Shown in pieces: positions 23,689 through 35,269 of a stretch of DNA of 64,000 bases. Source of the DNA: Nectonema munidae (Eukaryota; Nematomorpha; Nectonematoida; Nectonematidae); contig JAUIRK010000189.1 in the NCBI GenBank assembly GCA_030549495.1, positions 248,001 through 312,000 on the forward strand, read 5' to 3'. Positions within the stretch are counted from its first letter, which is position 1. Each line of letters starts with the position of its first letter. Below the pieces are notes generated by a model, which did no database searches, was not told the DNA's origin, and saw nothing but the letters and a program-made list of their open reading frames with translations. Position numbers and translations under genes: made by a program.

Positions 23689-24090
23689 ACAAAAGAAGAG
23701 AGCTTGAGTGATTGAGTTTTAGCAGAGAAAGCGGAAGAGAAAAATAGAAGGAGACAGAAAGAGAAATAGAGTCACTGTGACAGAAGAAGATGAGAAAATC
23801 TAGTGGATCATCAACATGTGTTTGCTCAAAAATACTACAAGGAGACACTGTGATAAACATTGCTTACTTATTGTGTTCATATTGAAACAATGGATTATTG
23901 TTATATAGCTCTCACATCATATTTTTGATAGGAATTTCAGAGCAGCTTGGCATGATGTTTGACTCGAAAGTCTGCATTCCCTCTTTTATTCTCTCTTACA
24001 TTATCATGCATTCGAATGATCATTACATCTTATAATGCGATCATAATACATGGTTTATAAACAAGCAGCAACTCTTATTTATAGAAAATT
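23689..24090. other. Purine-rich flank and AT-rich DNA
   Basis: 23689-23780 is rich in GA and includes agaagagagct, which also occurs to the left of the piggyBac element at 19664-19710. No gene. Confidence 0.5.
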
Positions 24091-24094
24091 ATTA

Positions 24095-25752
24095 GGGGGG
24101 GGGGGGCGAAGGAAGAATAAACTACTGTACTAAAAAATCGATACCATTGTTTATTCAAAATTGTCTGAACAATCCAAATCTCAACGGAATGGATGGCATC
24201 TGCTTTGTCTAAACCAGTTTGTCTAAATTTGGCTCTGTTTTGGTCAATGCAACTTTCATATCATTACTCACTTCCAATCTGTTTTGGGATTTGGCTTCAA
24301 TGGCAAGTAGCATGGAAAACGCTTGCTCACACTCACATGTAGTGGCAAATCGAATCAGCGCTTTCAGAGCAATCTTTGCAAGCATAGGATTCTTCCATTT
24401 CAATAGAAAAATCGGTATGAGTATTTCAGAAAAATATGTTTTGCACCTCCTCAATCATTAACCAAATCAATAAATGTTCTTTAAAAGTCTTCTGAGGCCA
24501 GATTACTAGTTATTGATAAATTGATAGTATTTTTCAAATTTTTGTAAATCAAGAAAATAAAGGATTTCTTGGCATGCTACACGGTGTTTTATGTCCTCCA
24601 GGACATTTTTATTAATGAACATCTTATTTTCAACACTTTTTTGAAAATCGAGAAAAAAAATTTCTTGACAAAGAATGCAATTATTCCAGCTTCATTTCAA
24701 AAGCTGTTATTTTTTTAATACAGTGGACTACTCTGATCTCTTTTCTTTGCAGCGCAAGGTTAAAGGAATTCATATATTCAAATTTGTTAACTAAAAACGG
24801 TAGGAATATACGAAAGGACATCATAAAATTCTACATGCATGTCTATTTAGCCTTCCAGAAATTGCTGGATTTCTTTCCATTGTATCTATTGGAAAATTTT
24901 CCTACGGAAAGTCACCTCACGTTTGAGTTAAACAAGAGTTTTTCAAATCTAAAAACAAACAAGAGTTGAAGTATTTGCTTTAATGAAATACACTGTTTTA
25001 ATGACTTCATTGAAAACATTTTTCAACTCATCGGGTATGGTTTTATGGCTCGGCGCACTGGGTACCAATTACATCTGCAGATTTTTGCTCAGCCAGATTC
25101 CGACTGACCATGTGCTGTAAAAAATGTATCACTTTGTCAAATGTTTCTCTTACAGTTGTTCTATTGCTGAGTTTTGCAAAATAAAAAATTGTCTATCAGG
25201 TTCTTATCATATACATATTGTACGTAAACACAAGGCTGAGATAAGTTTGCAGCATCCATCGTTTCATCAATCTGAACAAAAAGTTGAAAATCGAATTTCG
25301 AATCAATAAAACTACGTTTAACCTGTCATCAGACATCTCTCCTAGTAGCCTTCTAACGGTATCGTTTGACAGGAAGATTGAATCTTAGCATATTCTCTAT
25401 ATTTTTGCAGCAAAGTAATATCAACTGTTCTGCTATGTTATTGGGACTTTTTGAAACTTTTCAAACGATACATAATATTTTACAAAAACATTCCTATGTT
25501 ATTTATCAAACATGATCAATCGTTGAGCTAATCATTTTGTTTGCCGAACTCGAGTGCTTCACTTGACCGGCATTAAAAAAGTGGATGCTAACACTCCAGA
25601 ATACAAAGGACACTTATGTTCCTCTTCCCCACCAAATGTTAATGCAGTAAAATGAAATTTCAAGTGAGAGTTGTCATATAACTTAATAAATTTTAAAAAT
25701 TATAAAAAAAAGTTCGCCTCTCAAAAATTTTGGGGATGTGCGCCCTTCGCTC
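24095..25752 (-). mobile_element. ZBED5/FAM200-like hAT remnant, copy 1
   Basis: Minus-strand pieces from right to left make a recognisable domesticated-type hAT layout. A BED-like start (GGEEEHKCPLYSGVLASTFL) lies near 25560-25640. Next comes an RNase H-like segment with a QIDETMDAA-like stretch near 25260. A middle part (DELKNVFNEVIKTVYFIKA) lies near 25015. The C-terminal dimerisation block is FATTCECEQAFSMLLAIEAK followed by NRLEVSNDMKVAL (24209-24454). Many stops and shifts are present. The right outer edge reads as the complement of ggcgcacatcc, shared with copy 2. The left edge runs into a G11-12 tract at about 24095 and its terminus is not clear. Related copy: 62570-63620. Confidence 0.7.
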
Positions 25753-27995
25753 ACACCCTTACAGATTTTCGGGCAAATGCTCACAGAAGAAAAATTTATG
25801 AGCATTTATCTGAAAATTTGTTAAAGGTGCGAGCAATTGTCTTGTGAGCATCTCATGGAATCGCCATTCTCACAGCTTATGTGATTTTAAATATTGTCTC
25901 TTTCTAATATCATAGCAACGATAAGTAAAAGGTATATTTTTTTACATAAATACCCTAACCCTATACCTAGCCCACCTTCTAAGGCCGAATTGTTGGCCAA
26001 ATATCAGATGGTCGCACCGTATCTCCTATCATAATTTCTTTGTGTGTATTTACTCAATAGCGGTGAAAACTTTTGACGAGATTACTATTATATAATTATT
26101 ATAAACACTTTACCTTTCAATATAGAGATAGCGTTTCATCGTTAAAATACCTAAAAATCAAAATGTCAGAAGCTAAGTTCTGTAAATTTTAAGATAAAAA
26201 ACCCTGACTCTAATTCTAAGACTAACTCTAAACCTAACCTCAACCCTATTTTAAGCATTGCAATTCCAGCTCTGTTGGTTTTAGGCCATTTTGGTTTTGG
26301 ACGTTTTACTGGCACCAAATATAACTATTTATATATACTAAAAATTTGTTAAGAAAATATAAATTAAGGTTACCAATGAGCAATGTTTGTTGTGATGCAT
26401 TGATTTGTGGTGGGAAAATGTTTATGACCTTATTGGAATTTAGTTTAAATAATTTTTGCCATTTTTTGTGTTAATAATTTTATTTATTTGTTGCTAATTT
26501 TGAGAATCATGGTATTTGATGGTATTCTCGTCATCAAATGTGAAGTTTTTTTATGTTTCTGGAGCGTGATAAAGATATTCCAGTTTGTAGTTGGGAGGGG
26601 AATTTTTTTTATTATGTGACTTAGTGGTGACGTTCAACTCAGCTCCCTACGTACAACGTCAAAATTACGCTTTAAACGTGACCCTTCCACCGGGTACGCA
26701 AAATGTCAAGCATGTCAAAAATTGAAAACTCTCATAAAGATCTCAATTTTCAACCAGCTGTCACCTCGTCACACAGCACACGAGAGGGGTTACATTTGAG
26801 GGTTAGGGTTAGGTCCACCTCGATAAAAATTTTCGTCGAAATCGAAGAGCACGTGTAGTGTAAATTGTTTAAAAAAAATTAAATATGCCTGTGCTTCTTT
26901 TCTTTCCGTTTCCAAGAATATTTTTAAGTTTAAGTTTCGATGACCTCATTGAGTTATTTTTTTGCACTCGCTAGCCTAGCTCATAGTTTCATTGAAATCA
27001 TTCAACGAATTCGCGTAAAAAACAAGTTAAATGCGTAGCGCCCCAATTCGATAGAGACTTGAACAAAAATTCTTACTTCAACGCCTCCGGAACTAGGTTG
27101 GGTAAATATGTCAATGTTTCACTGTTTTGTAGATGTAGAAAAGATTTACGATGCAAAATTAAAAAATAATCTGGAAACAAAGTGGCCCTATCTTTATTTT
27201 CATGTAAAAGACTGAACAAGACATATTTAGGTCATCGATATTAAAGTTGCTTGACCACTTATTAGTAGAAACAAGCCCTCTCAATCATAAAAGTATCGCT
27301 TGATTTTCTTAAATTAAAAGGACACAGAAGAAGTGGCGCTAAAAAGAAGACGTTTTTATCTTTTTTTCAACCGTATGTCGAGTATTTAAAAGAATGAGGC
27401 GTTTTTAAACTCGTTAGAGCATTTACGGTAAGACAGCTTATCAGCGATGAAAAAACTTATAATTAGAAAAGAAACAAAATCATACCTTCGGATGTGATAG
27501 TAATGTCGTCGGTGTATATAAAAATGTCATTATTTTTCAATTCAAAAATTCTTCTAGAACTATTGAGTCTATATTTGAAAATATGCAGAAGAAAACAGAT
27601 GAAAAAAAGTTTCGATGAAAAAATAAACAAATCAAGAAAAAGAATTTAAAAAAATTCAAAGGCAAATCTATAGGAAGAAAAACCATAATGGTCCAGCGCC
27701 TGCATATCGCACAAGCTAGCGCTTTGCACAAGGCTAATAAAATGGCGCAATTTGTTGGCTGTTGACAGGCACGCTCTTATAGGTGAGTCAAAGTTCCTGG
27801 TTTATGATTATAATTGCCGCCATGCAAAATGTCATTTTGAATTTTTGTGCGCCAAATTGAGGCACCTTAGAGATATGATAGTGCTTCAGTCCTAAATATT
27901 GACCTTGATATTAGTGCTTCAAAGATGATGAAAGTCGAAACTGATAGTGAGAATGCTTTGAAAAAAAATTGATTTATCATTTTTCGGATCTAGTA
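25753..27995. other. Intergenic DNA with short telomere-like tracts
   Basis: No gene supported. Short degenerate (CCCTAA)-like tracts occur at about 25962-25982 and 26198-26250, and the opposite strand form gggttagggttagg at about 26799-26812. The rest is AT-rich with somewhat GC-richer patches near 26640-26860. Confidence 0.5.
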
Positions 27996-28311
27996 CAGGG
28001 GTCCTCAAACTTTTTAACTCGTTGACCCCTTCATAGATTATTTGCCTTCTCCTCGACCCTCAGACAAGTTTATAAAAATATGAAATCATTTTTTTGCATT
28101 TCTGATGATGACCAATAATATGTGAAAATTTAGCTTTAAAATAATTGTATATAAAATAATATTTTATTCTTTGTTTATATACTAATACATAACTTTCATG
28201 ACTCGATTTTTTCCTGCGTAGAAATTTAATTGATTCTCGATAACATAATCGACCCCTAAAAAACTCTCATCAACCCCAGGGGGTCGATATCGACCACTTT
28301 GGGGACCCCTG
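27996..28311. mobile_element. hAT-type MITE with perfect 8-bp target duplication
   Basis: The left end is caggggtcctcaaacttttt and the right end is ccactttggggacccctg. The flanking octamer atctagta is identical on both sides (27988-27995 and 28312-28319), the mark of a hAT insertion. The 316-bp interior has no coding capacity. Subterminal gacccc motifs repeat on both sides. A perfect target duplication suggests a fairly recent insertion. Confidence 0.9.
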
Positions 28312-28900
28312 ATCTAGTAGTATGTTTCTTAACTATGATGTATTGCGACCTAAATTTAGGTTCATTTGTGATCAGATATCATTTTGCAATACACTTAAAA
28401 TTGATTTCCTTGAATGTATCAACTCTAAATATTCACATATTAATGTCGAGCTTTCAATTTATACACTAGATCTCTATATTTTAGGTTTTTTTAGAATATT
28501 TTTTATCTATTTTAATTTTATTAGTTAGACAAAATTTTAATAAATGAAGTTGCCAGTAAAATGTGTTTACAAACTCAATTTGGATAAAAAATTATTAGAT
28601 TGCGTTGAAAAAATGATTTTAGCTTTTTGAATTGAAATCGAGCAGTTCAGAATGCTTGTTCTAAACTTTTAAGAAACAAAAAGTAAAAAGATCATAAAGG
28701 GTTGATATAAGATAAATAAAATATGCATCATTTACAGCGGTGAAATTTTTGAGGAAGAATAGTGTTTCAATGTTACTAACGTAAATTTTTTATGCGATAT
28801 TAAGCACGTTTTGCGAATTCAAAATCTGGACTCGGTGATTATGAAGGTATAGGAGTCGGAGGCGTCGTATTAATAAAATTTAGGAGTCGGGATGCAATCT
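28312..28900. other. AT-rich stretch, no gene seen
   Basis: Includes a 68-codon AT-rich frame (28322-28528) without recognisable features, and a tract with ggagtcgg motifs near 28850-28890. Confidence 0.4.
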
Positions 28901-29037
28901 TTAACCCATTAAGTCCCAATGCTCCCATTTGGGACATAAGTAATTTCATCTTCGTCTGCTTTTTTCTATGACTTTAAATATAAATCGTTTGCGTTTTTTT
29001 AGATATCGTCTGATTTCTATGGTACTTAATGGGTTAA
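28901..29037. mobile_element. piggyBac-type MITE with intact TTAA ends
   Basis: TTAA at 28901-28904 and 29034-29037 flank inverted ends ttaacccattaagtccc and the complement of ggtacttaatgggttaa. It contains tttcatcttcgtctgcttt, similar to the core of the MITE at 1538-1667 (aaaatcgtctgcttt), so the two belong to related subfamilies. Total 137 bp, inserted into a tract of ggagtcgg-like repeats. Confidence 0.85.
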
Positions 29038-29410
29038 GTATTAAAAATGTTGTTTGTAAGGATATGGAGTGGCACTTCTTCAAACGAAACGAAAAATAAG
29101 AGTTAAAAATTTTGAGTATTTGGAGCCTGAGTACATCAGCTTTTTGTAAGTACTTGGAGTATGAGTCGAATCTTTTACCATGCGAGTATGTAACCCGCCT
29201 TATACGAAGGCACTTAAGGTATTAAAGCTTTTAATAAATAAAATAGCAATAGTTTTAGTATAAAAGTTTCGTACTTTCGGGATTCTTACCTTGTGAGTAT
29301 GAATTTAAACATAAATTTTGGGTTTAATGCAAAAACGAAATATCCTCACTTAATCATATTAGCTGCATTCTGTAAATAAAATTAATTTTTACTCAATAAT
29401 TTGTCTTTAA

Positions 29411-29559
29411 GATCATACATAAATGATGTCCCCCAAAATTTTTAAAACCCCCTCTTCTAAAAGATTTTTACCCCACCTGCTCTATTTTTTAATGCAGAGT
29501 ATTTAGAATTAGGTCCCCCCCCCCACTCCTAGGGTAGGGAACGTCATATATGTATGATC
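29411..29559. mobile_element. Unclassified MITE
   Basis: The left end gatcatacataaatgatgtc is mirrored by gacgt/aacgtcatatatgtatgatc on the right, an inverted repeat of about 22 bp with few mismatches. C-rich runs (C5 and C10) lie inside. Superfamily not determined; no clear target duplication. Confidence 0.65.
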
Positions 29560-29759
29560 CCTTTGAAATTAATTGAATTGAATGCGTCTTTTGGAAATTG
29601 CTTGATAAATTTCAATATGATTGCAAATAATTCTTTTTTAAATGTTCAATTAAAATTTTTCTTGAAGATTTTTGTATTTAATTTTGATTTTATTTTCTAT
29701 TAAAGATGGCATCTTTCTCCTAAGAAACACTACTTTGAACATTTTTATTGAAAGCAAAA

Positions 29760-30695
29760 ATGACATTGAAAAAGCTTAATAAAAAGAACCAATTTGACAA
29801 GATTTTTGCTGAAGCGGATAATGTTGTTAACAACGCCCTGACGCTTCTCAATAAAAATACAAATATTTGCATTTTTGTAAAAGAACCTCAAATAACTTAC
29901 AATCCAAAATTTCAAAAACCTCATACTAGCCATGAACATTCAAAAAAAGGCACTTTTTTACGTGAACCCAAGAAAAATTATTCTTGTTTATCTGAAATCA
30001 ATATGGATGATATAAGCGTTTTAGCCCATAGGCTCAAAGACTGTGAAAAGGATGATAAAGAATATTTGCCAATTTCTTTGAATGATAAATTAAATTTTAA
30101 ATTGTACAATCACTGGAAAAAGAAGAACTCTGAAAGGGAAAGTATTTTTAAGGGCATGAAAGAACAAATGCCAGATGATAGGGTAGACAAAAGTATTCAA
30201 AATACCTTATCTTCTTGCTCTGATTTGGTTCAAGTACGAGACTTGGAGTACTGCAAAGAAGTATCAAATGATGCCCTTTCAATTGCAAACAGTGTCCTGT
30301 CTCCTGACTTTAAATTGGAAAAGTTTTTTAAATCTTGTAAAAAAAGAGTCTTTAAACCGAGTAGTGCTTGTGAGTGTGCCAAATGCAAGAATTCAAATAT
30401 TCAGTTCCTGAATGATTCTGAAGATTTTTCTAAAGATTCCCTAGTTTCACACAATTTATCAACATCTTGTTCAACTCTAACACAACACACAAATTTATCT
30501 ATTCAAAACGAAAAATCTTCATTAAAGAATAAGAAATCTTTTTCAATAAGTTCAATAAGTAATGATTTGCCTAAAGAGTTGAGAAAAGACAAAAGCATTG
30601 AAAATGATATATCATCCGCTTCATCCATACCATCAACCATCCATGATATAATACTGCAAAGCATTCAAGAAATTTTGAAAGAAAAAGCTCATTAA
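29760..30695 (+). CDS. Unrecognised intronless protein, 311 residues
   Basis: The ATG at 29760 is the first in frame. The frame runs 312 codons to TAA at 30693-30695, and an AATAAA signal follows at 30779-30784. The protein starts MTLKKLNKKNQFDKIFAEAD. It is rich in Lys, Ser and Asn, and has a small cysteine cluster (ACECAKCKNS) near residue 205. The second half is Ser-rich and low in complexity, and it ends in a likely amphipathic helix (TIHDIILQSIQEILKEK). No signal peptide, membrane segment or known domain is visible. The length, base use and polyadenylation signal argue for a real gene in this AT-rich setting. It is tail-to-tail with the valyl-tRNA synthetase gene. Function unknown. Confidence 0.75.
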   Translation: MTLKKLNKKNQFDKIFAEADNVVNNALTLLNKNTNICIFVKEPQITYNPKFQKPHTSHEHSKKGTFLREPKKNYSCLSEINMDDISVLAHRLKDCEKDDKEYLPISLNDKLNFKLYNHWKKKNSERESIFKGMKEQMPDDRVDKSIQNTLSSCSDLVQVRDLEYCKEVSNDALSIANSVLSPDFKLEKFFKSCKKRVFKPSSACECAKCKNSNIQFLNDSEDFSKDSLVSHNLSTSCSTLTQHTNLSIQNEKSSLKNKKSFSISSISNDLPKELRKDKSIENDISSASSIPSTIHDIILQSIQEILKEKAH

Positions 30696-30784
30696 TTATA
30701 ACTGTATGTTTTAGTTATGGTGTAATATGAAGATCATTTTTTAAATTATTAAACCAATGTTTTTTCTAATTTATTTTAAAATAA

Positions 30785-31249
30785 AGAATTATATACTAAA
30801 TGAAATTTTTTATTTTTCAAAAAAAAAAGGTATGTGAAGTAATAGCTCAAAATATTCGAATCTTTGTTTTTTTTTGTAAACTATTGGTATTAGTGTATTG
30901 TTTCGTTTGAAAGAAACTGTCCACAACAAAATAGGAATTACACTATAGGCATAAAATAAACAAAAGAATTTTTATCTAAAAATTACAAAAAAGAAAAGAA
31001 ACGTCATTCTGTTTAATATTTTGGATTATTATTTGAAAAAATGATGAAAATATGGCGTATAAATTTAACGATTTATTAACAAAATTGAATGCAAATGACT
31101 ACACCTTAATAGAATTTGGATGATCCATCACGTATATTTTCTGAAGCTAAATAAATAGTTTAAAATTAAAACCAATAAGGAGGATTTTATGCTACCATCG
31201 TCAAAAAAGTCTTGTTTAGCTTCGTTTAAGAAGTAAGATAAATCAATCC
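30785..31249. other. Shared 3' intergenic region
   Basis: Lies between two convergent genes and probably contains the 3' ends of both. tttatt on the plus strand near 31069 could serve as the minus-strand AATAAA signal for the synthetase gene. No other feature. Confidence 0.45.
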
Positions 31250-33985
31250 TTATTTCAAAATAATTGTTAAATCGTTACCCATTTCTTGGATAAATAAAGC
31301 GTCATCTTCCAAATGGCAATCAAAATTTTCCTTTATATCATTTATAAGTGCGAACTTTTTACATTTAGAAGTATAATGCAGAATATCGCATATTTCTTCA
31401 TGTGCGAACAAAGAATTAGTTAACTCAGGAGTACAGTGAATAATTAATTCTGAAGCAGGTGGTTTTGCGCTTTCTGGTTTAAAGTTTCGAATTTTGCTTA
31501 GCATCTCTTTCAAAATATCAAATTTCATCTCTATATCATTGTCTCTAAAGCTCTTCTGATCAACATTGGGATATGGTACATGAATGATTTGATGAACATT
31601 TGAATGCTGATGCAAGAAAAACCATAATTCCGAGGATACATGTGGCATAAACGGATGTAAAAGACGTAAAAACGTTGACAAACAGATATACATAACAAAA
31701 AGCATTTCTAATTTAATATCTTTTCTGCCTTCTTCTTTTTTATGGAATATTCGTTTGGAAATTTCAATGTACATATCACAAAAATCATTTTGCCAAAATT
31801 TGTAAAGGGAAGAGGTTGCTAAATTAAAATTAAACTCATTGATGTTTAAGCTACATTCTGAAACAAGTTTAGATAATTTGCTAAGAATCCATTTATCGGT
31901 TAAGGATAAAACATTCACATAATTATGGCACAAGGAATCTTTGGGATATGGAAGATTTTCAAGATTATAAGAGAAGTATTTTACGCCTTGCCAAATCTTA
32001 TTGCAAAATTTTCGAGATTCTTCGCACCATGCAATGTCAAACTTTATTACACCACTTTTTACATCATTATGACAAAGTGCAAATCTGAGTGCATCAGTTC
32101 CACATATAGATATTCCCTTAGGGAACATCTTTTTCTGGAATTCTTTCGCCATTGATTTTTCTTCCATGGAAAAGGGCTGTTCATTTGTTTTTTCGTGTAA
32201 TTTATCTAAAGATATGCCCTCAATAACATCAATAGGATCAATCACGTTCCCTAAAGACTTGCTCATTTTTCTTCCATGGGAATCGGTAATGATTCCATGA
32301 AATAGGATATCTTTGAAAGGAAGAACACCTGTAAAATGGGAACATAGCATGAGCATTCTGCAGACCCAGAGTTTAAGAATGTCATTTCCCGTTTCCAAAA
32401 GTGAAAAAGGATAGCTGGTACAATTTTTCTGCATGTTTGGCCAATTCAAAATGCTAAGAGGATATAAAGCTGATGAAAACCAAGTATCTAAAACATCTTC
32501 ATCTTGTTTCCATTCAACCTTTCCATTATGATACAAAAAGTCTTCATTTTCTGTGACAATCCATTCACTTCCGTTGTTTTTCGAAAATGCTGGTATCGAA
32601 TGTCCCCACCAAATCTGGCGAGATAAACACCATTCATGGTTGTTTTTCAGACTATCCAAAAGTGTATCATAAAGCGAGCTTGGGTTAACTTTGAAATTTG
32701 AAGATTCCTTTTCAATTAAATTGACAACATTTTCGCAAAGACTTTTAGTTGTCAAGAACCACTGGGAAAGCTGAATCTTTTCAACAACATCATTAGTTCT
32801 GAAGCACAAAGGCAAATTCATTACATTATCTCTTTTGTCACGAATCAAGCCTAAGCTATTTATTTCCTCTAAAATTAATTTACGAGCATAGAATCTGGGC
32901 AAATTTGAATATTTACCAAAACAGTCTTCCACCATACCTTTTTTATTGAATACAGATATAGTGGGTAAGGCATATGCCTTCGCTATTTCATAGTCCAAAG
33001 CATCAAGTGAAGGTGTTATTTTCATTATTCCAGAACCGAATCTCTTATCCACTCTTTCATCCGTAATAATCTTTATAGCAGAGCCATCAACAAAAGGGGT
33101 CAGTGCAAATTTACCGAGTAGATGTTGATACCTTTCATCACTGGGATGAAAAACAAGAGCAACATCGCCAAGAATCGTTTCAGGCCGAGTCGAGTAAACC
33201 AAAATTTTTTCGCTGGAGTCATATATTGGGTATTCGATTCCCCAGATCACACCAAATTCAATTTTATCATTGTATCCTGGTAACGATAAATAAGTTGACG
33301 ATGAAAGTGGAAGATAATTAATTTCAGCATCAGATAGAGATGATTGAGTGTAGTAGCACCAATTAACAAAACGTAAACCACGAAATATCAAATCTTGATT
33401 GTAAAGAGACACAAATGCATGCTTTACAGCTTTACTAAAATTCTTATCTAAAGTGTAAACGCGTTTATTAAAATCGAGGAAACAGCCAAGCTTTTCTAAT
33501 TGGGTGAAAATATATTTTTGTTGAGTGTTTGCCCATTTATGGCATTCTTTTAAAAAGATGTCTTTTCCAAGTGTACTTTTATTCGCACCCAAGTAAGCTT
33601 CGAGTCTAATCTGTGTAGCTATGCCAGCATGATCTGTTCCCGGTATCCAAGAAACATCGAAACCATTCATTTTCTTCCACCTAACCAAAATATCTTGAAT
33701 AACAGCAGTCATAGCGTGGCCTAAATGAAGAACTCCTGTTACATTTATAGGTGGGAGAAACAAAGAAAAGTTTGCAGAGCCATTTTGCAAATGGGCCTCC
33801 TTTTCTACATTTTTGCGCCAATTATTCTGCCAAAATTTTTCTATATTTGGAGTGTATGCCTTTTCAAGGATTGGTTTTTCATCGCATTTAGGTAATAGAT
33901 CTTCAAAATTTTTAATTCCATTTGAAAAATCAGTTATGCTCAGATAAATACTTCTATAGATGGAATATTTACAAACTTTAAGCAT
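31250..33985 (-). CDS. VARS2: Valyl-tRNA synthetase, mitochondrial type
   Basis: This class I synthetase joins valine to tRNA-Val. The 911-residue frame is complete in one exon. The catalytic HIGH-type motif is HLGH at residues 87-90 (GVLHLGHAM). The editing domain carries TRPET at 266-270. The KMSKS motif is intact at about 573-577 (GRKMSKSLGN). WFSSALYPLS and the helical anticodon-binding region (about 690-830, with LHPFMPHVSSELW) follow. The first 16 residues (MLKVCKYSIYRSIYLS) are basic and hydroxylated without acidic residues, consistent with a mitochondrial targeting sequence. No N-terminal GST-like extension, which animal cytosolic enzymes have, is present, so the mitochondrial form is favoured. 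The gene is convergent with 29760-30695. Absence of introns over 2.7 kb is notable beside the multi-exon akirin. Confidence 0.93.
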   Translation of the reverse strand: MLKVCKYSIYRSIYLSITDFSNGIKNFEDLLPKCDEKPILEKAYTPNIEKFWQNNWRKNVEKEAHLQNGSANFSLFLPPINVTGVLHLGHAMTAVIQDILVRWKKMNGFDVSWIPGTDHAGIATQIRLEAYLGANKSTLGKDIFLKECHKWANTQQKYIFTQLEKLGCFLDFNKRVYTLDKNFSKAVKHAFVSLYNQDLIFRGLRFVNWCYYTQSSLSDAEINYLPLSSSTYLSLPGYNDKIEFGVIWGIEYPIYDSSEKILVYSTRPETILGDVALVFHPSDERYQHLLGKFALTPFVDGSAIKIITDERVDKRFGSGIMKITPSLDALDYEIAKAYALPTISVFNKKGMVEDCFGKYSNLPRFYARKLILEEINSLGLIRDKRDNVMNLPLCFRTNDVVEKIQLSQWFLTTKSLCENVVNLIEKESSNFKVNPSSLYDTLLDSLKNNHEWCLSRQIWWGHSIPAFSKNNGSEWIVTENEDFLYHNGKVEWKQDEDVLDTWFSSALYPLSILNWPNMQKNCTSYPFSLLETGNDILKLWVCRMLMLCSHFTGVLPFKDILFHGIITDSHGRKMSKSLGNVIDPIDVIEGISLDKLHEKTNEQPFSMEEKSMAKEFQKKMFPKGISICGTDALRFALCHNDVKSGVIKFDIAWCEESRKFCNKIWQGVKYFSYNLENLPYPKDSLCHNYVNVLSLTDKWILSKLSKLVSECSLNINEFNFNLATSSLYKFWQNDFCDMYIEISKRIFHKKEEGRKDIKLEMLFVMYICLSTFLRLLHPFMPHVSSELWFFLHQHSNVHQIIHVPYPNVDQKSFRDNDIEMKFDILKEMLSKIRNFKPESAKPPASELIIHCTPELTNSLFAHEEICDILHYTSKCKKFALINDIKENFDCHLEDDALFIQEMGNDLTIILK

Positions 33986-35138
33986 AGACTTTTTCTTTGT
34001 ACTTTTCTAAAATCTTTTTTAAATAAAATAGTTGAAAGTAATATTAAAAGTTAGAAGGTAATAATATAGCCACTAATATAAAAAAATCTAACAGAGTATA
34101 TACATTTTCTGAAAAATGAAAATCCCCAAATCAACGTCTATTCGATTTTCACAACGGCGCATATCGAGAAATATTCAGAAGGGGGAACACTTTTCTACTT
34201 TTTTTCATAATTTTCAACTTAAAATTTTGAGTTCGTGAATCTTATGATATATTAAAAGGAAAAATTTGAATAGAATGACATAAAAAATTGTTTTAATTCA
34301 TTTTCAATAATGTAGGTGATTTTCACAAATATTCTAATTAATAATAATAATAATTTTTTAACGATCCTTTGTGGGAATTTTTGAAAAAGAAAGAAGTTTG
34401 AGTCATTCAAGATTTATTTGATTTACCTATGAAAATTTTGACCCATCTATGCCCGCAACAAACAGAAGGTTAAAAAAGTTATTGAAAAAATTGGGCTTAA
34501 ATCGGTTAAAGGTGCTTAAAAACTTAATAGTAAACTTACTATATTCTTTGTAGTAAAGATTGATCAAGATATTTTGGGCACCTAACTCAAAAAAGGATTT
34601 TATTTAAATCGACAAGTCTTCTCTCTCATTTTCTTTAAAGTTAATTGGTGCTAAAATTTTCTTTCTTAAAATAAAATAGATAGACTAAATGAATTAAACA
34701 ATGAGTCTATTTACAAAAAATATCAAACCTAAAATATTCTAAATGTTTTCCGCTCTAAGTTCCTACCCAATGTATTTTCCATCATATTCACCAACATTCA
34801 TATTATTTCTTCCGTGCATACTTTTCCTTATTACGTACACTTTTCATTTCCTCTTTTCTATCTTCACACATATCGTTATTTTTAGTATAAATCCAGGCAA
34901 TTATTGATCAAGTTTAAGAAAAATTCAGATTTAAACACAATTTGCGCCTTTTTTTTAAAAGTTAATTCTTCTAACTTATTTAAATTTAAATATACTTTGG
35001 TTTGCATTTCAAGCATATAATTGATAAACTAGTCTACTGTCTATTATTCGGTCTTGAAGTCGACCAGTTTGGGCAGGCTTGACTCTAATTTCTTGACTTT
35101 TTATTGTCTCCCGTGTTCTTGTCAGACCACTAATATAT
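33986..35138. other. Upstream region of the synthetase gene, no other gene
   Basis: AT-rich. It presumably contains the minus-strand promoter just above 33985. No coding region or repeat end recognised. Confidence 0.4.
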
Positions 35139-35240
35139 GTACAGTAGAAGCAGCCGCTTATTATGATTACTCTGGAACTGCCTCTTCTTGATAACAGTAA
35201 TTGGCGGCAGAGAATATAATTTTGAAAGCACTGTCTATAA
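35139..35240. mobile_element. Possible pogo/Tigger-type MITE fragment
   Basis: acagtagaagcagccgctta at 35139 followed by a moderately GC-rich segment resembles pogo/Tigger termini (consensus start near cagtagaac). No opposite end was found. Tentative. Confidence 0.3.
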
Positions 35241-35269
35241 ATCTTCACTATTCCTATCACTCTACACTT

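Noticed and set aside
31925-33321. Plus-strand frames within the synthetase gene
   Set aside because: They are antisense shadows of a well-supported coding region.
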